Under the pieces are notes generated by a model. That model made no database searches and had not been told where the DNA came from. It saw nothing but the letters and a program-made list of their open reading frames with translations. From Todiramphus chloris collaris (Eukaryota > Chordata > Aves > Coraciiformes > Alcedinidae): a stretch of 64,000 bases of DNA. The position numbers and the translations under genes were made by a program. The stretch is from assembly GCA_025345505.1 (NCBI GenBank), contig JANVCC010000026.1, forward strand, positions 1,055,069 through 1,119,068, in the 5' to 3' direction. Positions 49,690-60,151 of the stretch are shown in pieces (the stretch's first letter is position 1; each line of letters begins with the position of its first letter).

Positions 49690-51300
49690 GATAAGAAAAA
49701 TCAGGGTACAGATTTGGAAGCCGGGCAGACAGGGGCGCGGGGAGTGAGAGCAGCCCCGTCACAACGTCAGGAGCCGAACCGGGGCCGAGCCCGGGTCGGG
49801 CGCTGATGGGCCCAGCTGTGCTAATGGGACTACGACCCGCAGCTGCCGGGGGCCCCGGGCCCGCCCCCTGCCAGCTGAGGCCCATCGCGGGAGTGGGCAG
49901 GGCCCCTTCCCAGGGGGCTCTTAAACCCCCATGGGGGCTGCTGGCAGCTCTCGGGGCTTGCTGGGCGTTCCCTGGGGATTCCTCAGAGCCGCCGGGCTCT
50001 CCTGGGTCCTCAGCGGGGGTGCCTTGGCTGGGAGCCGCCGCTTTCCGGGAGCCTCGGGGCGCCTTCAGGGCCCTCGCTGGGAAGGAGCCGCTGCTTTCTG
50101 GGGGCTCTCGGGTGCTGCCCAGCGTCTGGAGAGCTGCTGCTGCGGAGCATGGAGCATCCTCGGCTGCTCCGCAGGTGAGTTCGGGGCGGGTGCCGCTCGC
50201 CGCGTCCCGGTCCCGTCCCCCCCCTCCCTGGGCCGCTCCGCCTTTGGCGGGGCTCGTGCCGCTGGGCCGGAGCGGGGCTTTTCGTGCCCGGCTGGCTTGG
50301 ACTTGTTCTTCCTCCCCTCCCCGTCTGTTTCTTGTCTCCCGTGGCAGGTGGAGCGAGACCCTGGGCAGCGGGAGGAGAGCCCCAGGCGCGGCCGGGCCCC
50401 CTCGGGCCCCGCAAGCGGTGGCCGGTTTGCCTGGGGTGCGGGGCTTGGGGGGGGCCGCGCGAGGCTGGGGCTTTTGCGGGGCTTTCAGGTCAAACTTTGT
50501 TGGTGTTTTTCGTTTCGGTTTTCTTATCTTTTTTCTTTTTTTCTTCTTTTTACAGGTGCCTGGCGGCGGCTGACGGGGGGAGAGCGAGTCGTTCCCGTGC
50601 TGGGCTCCCGCCGCGGAAGGCTGCGCGATTTCTTTATCGTCGCCCGGTTTCTGGAGCCGGTGCGGGTGCCCGAGCAGCAGCAGCGCTGGGGACTCGAACG
50701 ACACCGCGACGGTGAGCGTCGCGGCGGGCGTTCGAGCGCAGAGCTCTCGGTCCGAGAAGGGCTGCGCAGCCCGTTTTGTGCCCGACTCGGTGTTTCGTTC
50801 GCTGTTGGTTTCGTGTTTTGCAGGTGCCCGGAGACGCGGGAGGAGGCGGCCCCGTGCCCGTGAGCAGCTCGGGCTGGGCGCGGGGGGTCGGGGCGGGAGC
50901 GCCGAGGCGCCGCGGAGGAGGGGGGCTCCGCGAGCGTTTTCGGTGGCGTTGCCTTGTGCTTCGTTCTGCAGGCGCCGGGCGAAGGGGCGGCCGGAGCGGA
51001 GCCGGGCGGCAGGAGCGGCGGGCGGCGCTCGGCAGGTGCGGAGCGGGCCTGGGCGGGGCGCGGGGCGCGGCGCTTGTGCTGCGGGGGTTTGACTCGGGTG
51101 CGGTGTTGTGCAGGGGGAGCCGGGCCAGCGGCAGCCCCGGGCGCTCGTGTCGGGAGACGGCGGCGGATCGGAGCTGGAGCCCGGGCCTCGGAGCGGGTGC
51201 GTGTTGGTGCTTTGTGTGTGTCTGTATGTTTGAGTGTGCCTTTGCTTTTTTATTTCTTTGTGTATCTTGAAAAAAATGAAGACCCCCCCGAGAAAGTAAC
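49690..51300. promoter_or_regulatory. CpG island, likely promoter
   Basis: About 1.6 kb is extremely rich in G+C and in CpG, unlike anything else in the window, and drops sharply to normal composition on the left near 49.68 kb. Unmethylated CpG islands mark promoters in birds. A TATA-like CTTAAA at 49920-49925 lies in 'cagggggctcttaaac', so a plus-strand start near 49950 is plausible. High G+C also creates long chance frames on both strands (352 codons minus, 310 and 255 plus); these are not taken as genes. Confidence 0.75.
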
Positions 51301-51317
51301 TTTTTGTGGGGGGTCTT
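51279..51317. repeat. Perfect 10-bp hairpin with A/T-rich loop
   Basis: AAGACCCCCC at 51279-51288 is the exact reverse complement of GGGGGGTCTT at 51308-51317. The loop adds a second small pairing, AAAGT with ACTTT. A following T-rich stretch resembles an intrinsic terminator in shape, but in this genome that has no established meaning. It lies in the candidate last short intron of the CpG-island unit. Confidence 0.8.
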
Positions 51318-51481
51318 TGTTTTTGTGGAAACTTTTTTAATTTTTTAACTTTTTTCTCATTTCAGGTTCCTGGATGAAGAGAAAAAACTCGGTGGTGGAT
51401 CATCCTGAGGACGTTTCTGGATAAGTATCAGTTTTTCTTTTTCTAAGGTAGGGATGACTATCTCCAAGAAATTACTTTTTC

Positions 51482-51497
51482 TTTTTTTTTTTTTTTT
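51482..51497. repeat. T16 homopolymer
   Basis: Sixteen consecutive T residues follow 'aaattactttttc' at the right edge of the CpG-island unit. Confidence 0.9.
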
Positions 51498-52180
51498 GCC
51501 GGAGTGGCCCCCGTGGAGGGGGAAGGTCCTAGCCCCTAGGTGAGGATCTGATGGGGAGGCCCCTTTGGGCTTCAGGGGCCTCCCCCTGGGTGGGGGTGTG
51601 AGGGGGTCCCTTGTGGCTGGGACCCTTGAGTGTGGGTAGGCACAAGGGGCGTGTGCGTGTGCCCCTTGCCGGGATCCCCCCGCCCGGTCGGGAGGGGGTC
51701 GTTGCGCTGGCGCGGTCGCTCTGCGCTTCCTCCTCTTCTCCCCCTGCCCTGCTGCGGCCTCGGCTCCGCGGGGCTCCTCTCAGCCCTGGCCGGTGCCTCC
51801 TCTGCGCGGCGCGGCCAAGAGGGAGCTGCCGGGGGTGGGCCGGGACCTTCTTCCTCGGAGCGGGGCCTTGGTCAGAGCGGGCTCGGAAAGGAGTCTCCCC
51901 TTAGTGCCTGGAAACGAAAAAGGAGGCAGTTGGCAAGTGAGGTCCCGGGGAGGAGAGGGGAGGCTCTGAGTGGAGCCGAGGAAGAAAGCTGTGGTTTTCA
52001 GGGGCTGGAAAAGAGGGGGGGGGGGGGGAAGGAGGGGGCCTCTCCCCCTCCCTGAAACCACTGCAGGTCTGGGCAGCTGGGGCTCTGAGAAACCTGCTCC
52101 GGGGGCCTGTGTCCTTGCTTGCTTGAGGGAAGTTCAGCAATAGAGGACTGGGAAGGGGCCCTTCCCACCCTAAAGTGCTC
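51498..52180. other. G-rich sequence with G14 run
   Basis: GC-rich, G-skewed plus strand, including a 14-base G run at 52015-52028 flanked by further G tracts, so G-quadruplex formation is plausible. Overlapping 97-141 codon frames lack domains. Confidence 0.5.
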
Positions 52181-52758
52181 TGCCTCTCTTCCTTGGTGAG
52201 TGGGGGAGCTGATGGGGATCTAAGAGTCTACTGGGAAGCGGGCTGGGCCTTAACGCTACCCTAATGCTTGTAGGAGGCTTTATGGGCATTAGCTCATCTT
52301 GCAGGGCCTGGAGGTAGGGGAAGCTGACCTCAGCAAAGCAGGACCTCACTGTTAACAGAGGGGCTACCTGAGAGAAGCTGAGCAGTACCAGTTTTGTGAT
52401 TAGAAGCCTGGGACATGTCAGCATTTTCAACCAAAGGTGAAAACTACCCTCTGAGGAAGATGGGGAGCCTTCCTCCCTAAGACTCCTGAAGACCCTGGCC
52501 CACAACTACCCAATGGCAGTGCACAAGTGCCAGTGGGAGGAGGCCTATGACAATGAGTTCCCAGAACCGATTAGACTAATCCACCCCCCTATAATGAATA
52601 TGTAGCTAACTGTTGAATAGGCATGAGTCAGTGTAATAAATACCTGCTCAATGGACACTTTGGTGTGCAAGTTAGGAGGAGTGATCCCCTTTGCACCTGG
52701 TGCTGTAACAAATGTCCTGCTTTATAACCTTTCACAGGTTGTAGTGTTTGATTCTGCA
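52180..52758 (+). mobile_element. LTR-like segment, probable avian ERVL-type fossil
   Basis: The segment ends in a pattern typical of avian ERV LTRs: 'cccctataatgaatatgtag', then AATAAA at 52635-52640, then a U5-like 'gatcccctttgcacctggtg' with 'tgctttataacctttcacag' and a last 'gtttgattctgca'. No partner LTR, gag, pol or env was recognised nearby, so it looks like a solo or fragmentary, broken and old copy. The left limit is uncertain. The ERVL assignment is by recall of related bird LTRs. It lies inside the candidate lncRNA unit. Confidence 0.5.
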
Positions 52759-53410
52759 TGTTGCTGTGGTGCTAGTGGGGTGCTGTGATGGTAGGGGGGT
52801 GTGATGATGCTATGATGCCTCTTGCCCCTTTCCCAGGAGCCAACCCCCCATGCTAATCCTCTACAACTCTTGGCAAGATGAGTCGGAAGGGGAGGGAGGC
52901 CCTCCTCAAGCAGGCCTCTCTTCCTTCTTCAGCTCTTGCTGATGGAGAATCAAAAGTTTGATGCCAGAAGAGGCTGCTCAGTGTTAACACCGGGGCTAGT
53001 TTGCTCTGCTACATGCTGAGGGAGCTGGGTGGGGGAGGGGGGAGATGACTACACTGAGAGGACCCCTGGGGGAAGGGGAGGCTGTGTGTGCTCATCCCTG
53101 CCCCTCTTACTTGCTTGCAGATGGCTGCAGGGAGGGCAAGAGCTGCGGGAACTGGGGGTGGTGAGGAAGGGGGAGGCTTTTTGTAGCTGCTGCTGCATTC
53201 TTCTGGTGTGTGAGAAGTGCTTCAGACCTTAGTTGCTGGGGAGTTGGGTGGCCTCTTCTGCCTGCTTCTCAGGTTCAAGGCCCTGAAGAAAGCCTGAGGC
53301 AGGTGGAGCAGCAGCAGTGGTTTGCCTTGTGTGGAAGAAGATGGGGGGTGAGGGTAGGGGTCTGTGCTGTTCACAACTCCAACAATAAAGTCTCTCTTCC
53401 CCCAGCTCTG
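52759..53410. other. G-rich sequence with candidate terminal exons
   Basis: Contains acceptor-like 'cccctcttacttgcttgcag' before 53121 and 'ctgcctgcttctcag' before 53273. If used, the latter gives a last exon running to the AATAAA at 53384. No protein domain was recognised. Confidence 0.4.
53384..53389 (+). terminator. Polyadenylation signal AATAAA
   Basis: A canonical hexamer in 'ctccaacaataaagtctctc' is followed about 25-55 bases later by T/GT-rich sequence ('gccttactttgtgtcctgtg'), the usual cleavage-site context. It would close the candidate plus-strand transcript from the CpG island. Confidence 0.5.
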
Positions 53411-54705
53411 TGCCTTACTTTGTGTCCTGTGCCCCTTGTCCCTCTGTGGGCCCTGCAGACTCTGGGCCCTCACCTGCTCCTCGGGGCTTCCCCCTGGGGC
53501 TGAGGAGTGACTCCCCTGTGCTGGGTGCAGCGCCAGGCTCTTTAGGCCCTTCGGTGGCTCCTGGGAAAGAGAGGCAATGGCCTTGAATGGTGCTGGGGGA
53601 GGTGGAGGGGGGGCAGGAGAATAAGGCTCTTCCCTGAAATAGGAGTCAAGTCACAGGGACACACAGATGTGGACACACAGACATCCCTAGAGGAAGTGAC
53701 TGGCTGGGGGCTAAGGGATGGGACGGAAGGGGAAGTGCAGTACTGGGTGAACCATTGGACTCAATGATCATCAAGGTCTCACCTGACTGAACCAAATCGC
53801 TGCTAACAGAGCCCAGCCCCTCTGCTGAGCTGGGGGGATGCAGTAAAGGCAGCCCTGTCTTGTCAGAGCCCCAGCCCCCTTGGGGTCATGCAGAGTCTTA
53901 GCCTCCCCGAGTCCAGCACCCCTGAGCTGAGCGCAACAAGAGAGGGAGGCCAGAGGCGTGATGGCCAAGGGGATGGCTGGCAGTTTGGCGCCCTAAGGCT
54001 GTGTGAGGCAGCTTGCCTGACTTCGGCTCCCTTCCTCTGCTTGGTTCGCACCAAGCGCTGGTAACCCCTGAGGGGTGCCTGTCTCCCTTCCTGGTGGGAG
54101 CTGCAAATTCAGGCACGGGGGACAAACCCGAGCCTAGAGCTGCTTCCCAGGGCAACCTTCTGGGCTCTGGGGCAGCAAAGCACTGCCAGGAGTTTAATGG
54201 CAAGCCAAGTGCTGCATGGAGCAGTGAGTTGCCCGCAGGCTCTCCTGGCCTTGGTTGCCAGAGCCTTGGCCTCCAGGTGGGAGTGGCTGGATTGATGGGC
54301 GCCCTCGGTGACTCCGGCTGGGAAGAACAGCGGCTGCCCCTGTGACTCATCCCGTGGCCAGGAACAGCCTGCGAGGGAGAGGGAGGGGAAACCAGCCAGA
54401 ATCCACATTGTTCGCCCAAGTCAAGGGCTGAGCCATGTGGGCACAGGAAATAACTGAGCACAAGGCCCCATGCTCCCTGAGCCCCGTGCACCCCACTCCA
54501 GGCCTGTGCTCCCCAGTTCCCCAGCAGCGCAGACCCAACTCCCCGGGCCCAGCACTGCAGCCCAAACTGCCCGCCCGCCAGCTCTGGCACCGCGGGATTG
54601 CTCAATGGGCAGCAGACTCACCCCTACCCGCCCCCCCCCCCCCGGTCTGCTCACGGCCAGAGCAGCCTCCACACATAGTGTGACAACGACACTGTCAAGT
54701 TGAGA
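53411..54705. other. GC-rich sequence, no gene recognised
   Basis: Long overlapping frames occur on both strands (235 codons at 53898-54605 minus, 110 codons plus) with no recognisable domain, as expected from low stop-codon frequency. A C13 run lies at 54631-54643. A weak CR1-like tail lies at 53750-53796. Confidence 0.45.
53750..53796 (+). repeat. Possible CR1 tail relic
   Basis: 'gaaccattggactcaatgat', then 'catcaaggtctcacctgact', then 'gaacc' resembles the CR1 end 'ttggactcgatgatcttaaa', 'ggtctcttccaacc'. It is short and diverged. Confidence 0.35.
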
Positions 54706-54836
54706 GAGGACTTTCAAGACCTGCCTGAAGCTGTTGCTGCGTGGCCTGCCCTGGGTGTTCCTGCATTAGTGGGGTGGGTTGGACTCCATGATCTCCAGAG
54801 GTCACTTCCAACCCCTACCATTCTATGATTCTATCA
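54706..54836 (+). mobile_element. CR1 LINE 3' end fragment
   Basis: It begins in 'gactttcaagacctgcctga', the CR1 region just before the ORF2 stop, and passes 'tggcctgccctgggtgttcc', 'ggttggactccatgatctcc' and 'agaggtcacttccaacccct'. It ends 'accattctatgattctat'. It is 5'-truncated and noncoding. The intact tail suggests a relatively young insertion of the same broad subfamily as the 37.4 kb copy. Confidence 0.93.
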
Positions 54837-56786
54837 TCTCCTGCACTGGGAACATCCCCAGACACATCCTCAACTGCCCCAAGAGCCTGACACACACCCT
54901 GAGGCACACAGGTCTGAATGGGGTGGTGTGGGACAAAAGCAGAGAGCTGTGCCCGTTGCTAGGCCCAAACTAATAGAGCAGTATTCCCTCTAGTAAGGAG
55001 GGGGAACAAAAGTACTAAGCAAAGGCTCCCCCGGCCCCAGCCCAGAACATAACCGGCACCCAGAGCAGCTTCCTTGGAGGGGCACTGGGAAAACCCCTCA
55101 GAGGTTGTTGGGGCATTGGGATGAACCTTCCCTTTGCCACCATCAGGGCTAAAGGAACCTCAACACGCAACCACCCACGTGGAGACGACCGGCCTCGCCC
55201 CTGCGCCCATGGCACAACACGCAACCAAGGCCTTACCTCTTCTCAGCAGCGACGAGGTGATGGCCGGTCTCCTCCAGTTGCTCCTTCCATGGCGGCCAGG
55301 AGCTGGGTCTGCAGCCAGGAGCGGGACCACCTCCTGCTCCCCTGGGGAGCCACTGGCCTCATCCTGGGGATCCGTCACCACCGCCATGGGGTTCTCCCCG
55401 GCTCTATCTGCCTTCGCGCCGCTAACTACCACTCATGGGCCTGCTGGGCCTTGGGTCAGAGCACGTTGGCACCCAGGCCCTCCCCAAGAGCTCCCAGCAG
55501 GGCCCAAACCTCCCCAGAGAAGCCCTGGAGCCTTCCTGGGCCCACAGACACAGTGCTGGGCTGGGGGGAAGTGTGGAGGCAAGTGGGGGTTTGCAGGGAC
55601 TGCCATGACCCAGCAAGCTGAGGGCTTTCACCTGCGGGAGCCCAAAGCCAGGGTGGGGGGAGGTGAGTCCAGTGAGCCTATCGGGGTTCACAGCCACCCT
55701 CCACCACCACCACCCCAGGCAAGCACAATCCCAGGCCTGCCATGCTGGTGGTTGGGGGTGGGGCAGGGGGATACGATTCACACCAAACTGGACTTCTCCC
55801 AGGGCTACTCTGGCCTGATGGGACCAGGACACCCAGCCCTGAAAAGGACCCTGAGTTGCTCCATCTCAGCAGGCAGACCCCAGCTCTCAGGGAACACAGG
55901 AGGGAGGGGGAAGCACCCTGCTCTGCTCCCGCAAACTGGGAGCCAGGACTGAGCAGCCACTCCGGAGGAACCTCTCTACACAAAGCTCTCTGCTTGCAGG
56001 GGGAGGGACAGGAAATAAAGGCCCAGCTAATGAGGAGCCGATGGGGAGCAGGTGGAGGGACAGGTGTCAGGCAACGAGTGGGAGGGATCAGCCCCACAGA
56101 ACCTCTCAGTCCCCCGTATCCTCTGCGCAGTGTCACGCACAACCACACACCTTCCGCGAGAGTCCACTCCCTAGTGCGATGAGTCTTTGGGATCACCATT
56201 TCTATCATACAGCACATTTAAGTGACAGCTAAGGTGCTCCAGTGCACAAATCTCTACTTTTTTGTTAGTAATGCATACATGCCATTCTTGGCTCATCTGT
56301 TACGAGCCATGTTAAAATTTCCCTAACGTGCTCCGAGTTGTACCTCTTAATCTGGCTTCTGCTTTGGGAACCGGACCCGGCTCACCTTCGGCCCCTCCTC
56401 GGTAGCCACGCTTCCAGACTCACAGTAGCAATTTCAAGGAGACTTTCCCATCCTGCAGGGAGAAACATCACATGTGATCTGCTGGTTAATGTGTCTTGAT
56501 TTCCCCCATCTAGAGCATGTTGTTGGCTTCTCCCAGGGTATGTCTGGAGCATAAATGAACACATACAGAGTATGAATAAAACTGGTGCCAGGATGTGGCT
56601 GTAAACATTGCTGACCGGACTAGCAAAGAGCAAAATTGTGTAGACTCTATCATAACAAACTGCCCCAGGTCATAAAGATCTCCAAAACCTGAAATTGTGC
56701 AGCTCTCCAGCCCTTAAACACAGGGCTCTATTTCTCACCTTTTCAAAATAATAAAAAGCACGAAAAAGAAAACTTTCCTTGCCTGG
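54837..56786. other. GC-rich then ordinary sequence, no gene recognised
   Basis: GC-rich to about 56.2 kb, then AT-richer. A 272-codon plus frame (55134-55952), a 179-codon minus frame (55678-56217) and others overlap in the same bases, are proline/glycine/alanine-rich and have no recognisable domain, so none is called. Confidence 0.45.
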
Positions 56787-57575
56787 TGTCATGGTTTAGG
56801 GTCAGGGTGTCCCCTTAGACCTATAGCAGATGGTCTCTGTTAGCCCCCCTCCCTCCCCAAAGGGGAAGAGAAAGGGAATAAGGGAGAGAGACTCAGTGAT
56901 TAGAAAAGGAAACCAGAAAGAATGAAAATGAAATTAATAAAAATGGAAGATAGACAAATATATACAAAACCAGTATTGAACCCATACCCCCGATGGTAAT
57001 TTCATCACTGTCACCACTGATGCTGTGGAGCAGGCACCAGGGGAGACCCAGACTGGGCCCAGCAGCAGATGGAAGCTGTGTTCAGGAGCTGGATTCTGGT
57101 ACTGGGTTCAGGAACACACAGACCGGGACTGCAGGGAACGGACAGAGGCCTCCTTGGGTGCTCTGAGGAAGGAACCAAGCCCCGAGGCACACCAAGCAAA
57201 GCTGTCAAAGCAGTCCAAGAGGGGAGAAGAGCCCAAAGACCCTTCCAACCCTCAGCGCTATGCTGAATATGACATAGATGGGCTGGAATCCCTCGTTGGT
57301 CAGTTTAGGGTCACCTGTCCTGCCCGCTCCTCCCTGCAGGTGCCGCCTTTCAGTTTCTGCACCCCCCAATGTGGTGCACGAGATCCAGCAGTGGCGTTGG
57401 TTTGCACCCCAACCCTTGGTAGTAACTCTAACTACGGGGTGTTCTCACTGCTAGGAGCAGACGTTGTCTGTGAGAACAGGCTGCTGAATTCAGAAAGTGC
57501 AGTTAGTTAGAAGAACTGAGCTCAAAAGCAAAATTACTGAACAGAGTTAGTTCTATTTTCACTCAAACCAGGATA
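56787..57575 (-). mobile_element. Solo LTR of an avian endogenous retrovirus
   Basis: The left end 'tgtcatggtttagg' and the right end 'tcaaaccaggata' correspond to the paired termini of a common avian ERV LTR family. Inside, 'gggctggaatccctcgttgg', 'tcagtttagggtcacctgtc' and 'ctgctcctccctgcagg'-like phrases match that family's U3 by recall, and the A/T-rich 'aatgaaattaataaaaatgg' block fits the R/U5 side. The LTR is antisense to the window. No internal region or second LTR is attached, as expected after recombination between two LTRs. It is a diverged, broken fossil; class (ERVL or ERVK) is uncertain. No target duplication was clear. Confidence 0.7.
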
Positions 57576-60120
57576 CCCAGCCCACCTGCCTGTTCCAGGG
57601 TACATGTATATTGAGTTGGATTAATTCTCAGCTAAAGGACCCACGTACAGGCAGCAGTTGTTAGGTGTACAAGTGACAGCTGAAGCCGTGGCGGCATTGC
57701 CTTTCACTGATTGTTTTCGGTCTAAATTATCCTTTCCTTAGTGCGTGGAACCCCCTTCTGCTTTGGGGACAGCAGGAATATATAACCCAGTAAATCCTGT
57801 CTCCAGCTGTACGCCCCCCACCTTGCCTTACTGCGTGAATGCTGCTATAAAGTTATCATGAGCTGGTGCTTAGGGCACAAACGCACCTCATTAATTATTC
57901 CTGCAATGAGAACATCAAGAGCGGTGATGCCCGGGAGGCGTTAGTGACTGGGAGAATCACGGCACAAGCGGTAACAGCCTGTCAAGCTGTCCCCGGGGTG
58001 AGACCCTCCCTCTGGCTTTTCACTCAGCCTGGGCACCAGCCTCCAGCTTTCTCTGTCTGTGCGATGGCAAAGACTAGTGCCCGCTGCTGGCACCATGTAC
58101 CCTGCAATCGGCTTCCGTAACCGCAGCCCAGTCAGGAGTCTGGCCTGGAATTATCCAGAGCATTGGTACATTTCAGGTGTGTCCAACACAAACCAAAACG
58201 GCAAGTGAGGCCCTGCTGGCGTTGTCTGGTGCCGTCATACTCCTGCCGGCTGAAATGCAGTTGGCCCAAGAAAACTTGACATTAAAAGCAACATTAGGTG
58301 GGATCTGCATCACTGTGATGCTGCAAAAACTTTGGCAAAAGAGCAGCACACCCTAAGCTGCCCTTCCTCCTCCTGAGAGGGACAGCACCTTGCACAGAGG
58401 AAGCGATGGGCCAGTGGCCTGACAGTGGAAGGCATCGCCGCATGTGGCTCTGTACCCGTGCCGGCTGGGCTCAGCACCACACCAACGGGTCTAGGATCCG
58501 CATGAGCCAGCTGACTGCCAGACCCGGACTCACTGCGGTCAGATTTAAATTCCGATTTGTGGAGTTTAGGGAGAGGAGATGAGAGGCTGTTTCTCTCTCA
58601 CAGTCCTCCGTGACAAGTGACTGCTTCCCCAGATGCTTAGGGCCTTTAGCAGACAAGCAACAAACCAACTTATTTCTCCAGTAATTTGGGCAAATGCATC
58701 CTCTCCTGCCGCAGAGGTTCCTAAAAGAAGCACGGTCGGATGGCTGCCAGTAAAGCCTCAGCGTAGTAGTCGGCTAGGGAACGAGGATGCCCTGGCAACC
58801 ATGCGTTAGTGAAGATGCTGCACAGTCTTTAACAAACAGTTGTGAGCTAAGGCTGTGGGTGGAGGTGGGGGTTGTCTGCTGCTTCCCTGAGATCTGAGTC
58901 TCTGGAGATGTTGCAGGAGCTGCTGCGGAGGGGAAGGTGAGCACCCTCCATCGACAGAGAGCGATGCTGCGGCCATGCAGCCTCCTTACGGGTTTAAGGC
59001 TGAAGTGCCTTCACCAGTCTTACAGGTGTACTTTTTTTCTTGTGTCTACTTGAAGCCACAAAATATGCCAAGGTGCCGTGGTATTGTGGGGTGGAAGACA
59101 TGAGAGGATGCCGTGCAGGCGCCTTTTGAACATAAAGTATTAAAGCTTACAGAGAGAAAGGGGGGGAAAGCTGGGTTATGAGCTGTCGTGGCTGTAGAGC
59201 GCAGGGACACCTGTTTGATGCCTGATTTGATTTTTGTAGCTTCAGTCTCTTCCTTTGTGTAAGTGAGCACGTGTTGGCGTGCCTGTCATCAAGGAACGAC
59301 GGCTTCTAATCAAAATGTTTATGACAGGTACCGATGGTTTCTCTTGGTCTCCTAAAAAGCCAGATAAAGGTCACTTCTTGGACACTGAGGAATGAGGCAA
59401 GCGCTCATCAGATGATGGCTATGCATCGTTCGATGACCCCACCCTAGGGTAAAGGTTTTAATGCTTTCATAAACCTAAACATCTGAGGAAGGCAACAGGG
59501 GACACACCGTTGCCTGAAATAAACCTGCGGAACATTGTGTTGTGGCTATTGACTGAGGCCTTCGGACCACGTTCGTTAATTCTGCCTACTAATGAGAGCC
59601 CAAAATCTATGCCAGCTCCTTGAGAGGTGCACATGAAGTCCTGCACATGAATTCAGCTGGAGGTTCCTCTTCTGACCTTTTGCAAGACAGGAATGGCCGC
59701 TGCTGAAGAGCGGAGGGAGGTGCTTCACGTCGGAAGGAACTCCAGCGCATTGGGCGTCGGAGTGAACTCGGGGCAGATCTCACATATTTCACAAAGATGG
59801 TGTAAATCTTATTATTTCATAGTTTTATTTAATATTTATGAAGTATTTTCAATTCCCAGAGGAATCCTTATAAAGTTGATACAGACATTATTACCGATAG
59901 AGCTGACAGGAACAATATTATGTTCTCTGATCTACACAAATGCTAATATTGTTTTGTTTCTGAAGAGTACTTTTGTGCTTTATTGAATTTCTCGTGTATT
60001 CTTCTTTGTCCTCTGATCCACAGGAACTATATAATGATATGAAACATTGATGTTTTGGGATTGGCTTTTGCTGTCTGTTTTTTTCATGTGGCCTTCTATG
60101 GAGGGTTTGCTCATGGTGTG

Positions 60121-60151
<31 letters not shown>

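Larger units (their letters stand above)
49950..53410 (+). ncRNA. Candidate spliced lncRNA unit
   Basis: This is a model, not a proven gene. A CpG island with a TATA-like box is followed by a consensus donor CAG|GTGAGT at 50174|50175. Six polypyrimidine-cAG acceptor motifs come next, with candidate exons starting at 50348, 50556, 50824, 50972, 51114 and 51366. GT donors of consensus or near-consensus form appear at 50712 (GTGAGC), 50860 (GTGAGC), 51036 (GTGCGG), 51197 (GTGCGT) and 51448 (GTAGGG). Farther on, acceptors precede 53121 and 53273, and AATAAA at 53384 would end the RNA. Introns of about 78-173 bases would be short but typical for GC-rich bird loci. No long frame shows a known domain. 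Alternatively it is the first part of a protein gene or a composite transposon-derived sequence. Confidence 0.35.

Noticed and set aside
49646-50704. 352-codon minus-strand open frame in the CpG island
   Set aside because: It is Pro/Ala/Gly/Arg low complexity with a poly-Lys stretch that is simply the reverse of a polypyrimidine tract. Long plus-strand frames overlap the same bases, as expected from high G+C.
55134-55952. 272-codon plus frame
   Set aside because: It has Pro/Gly/Ser-rich chance composition, competing frames on both strands and no domain.
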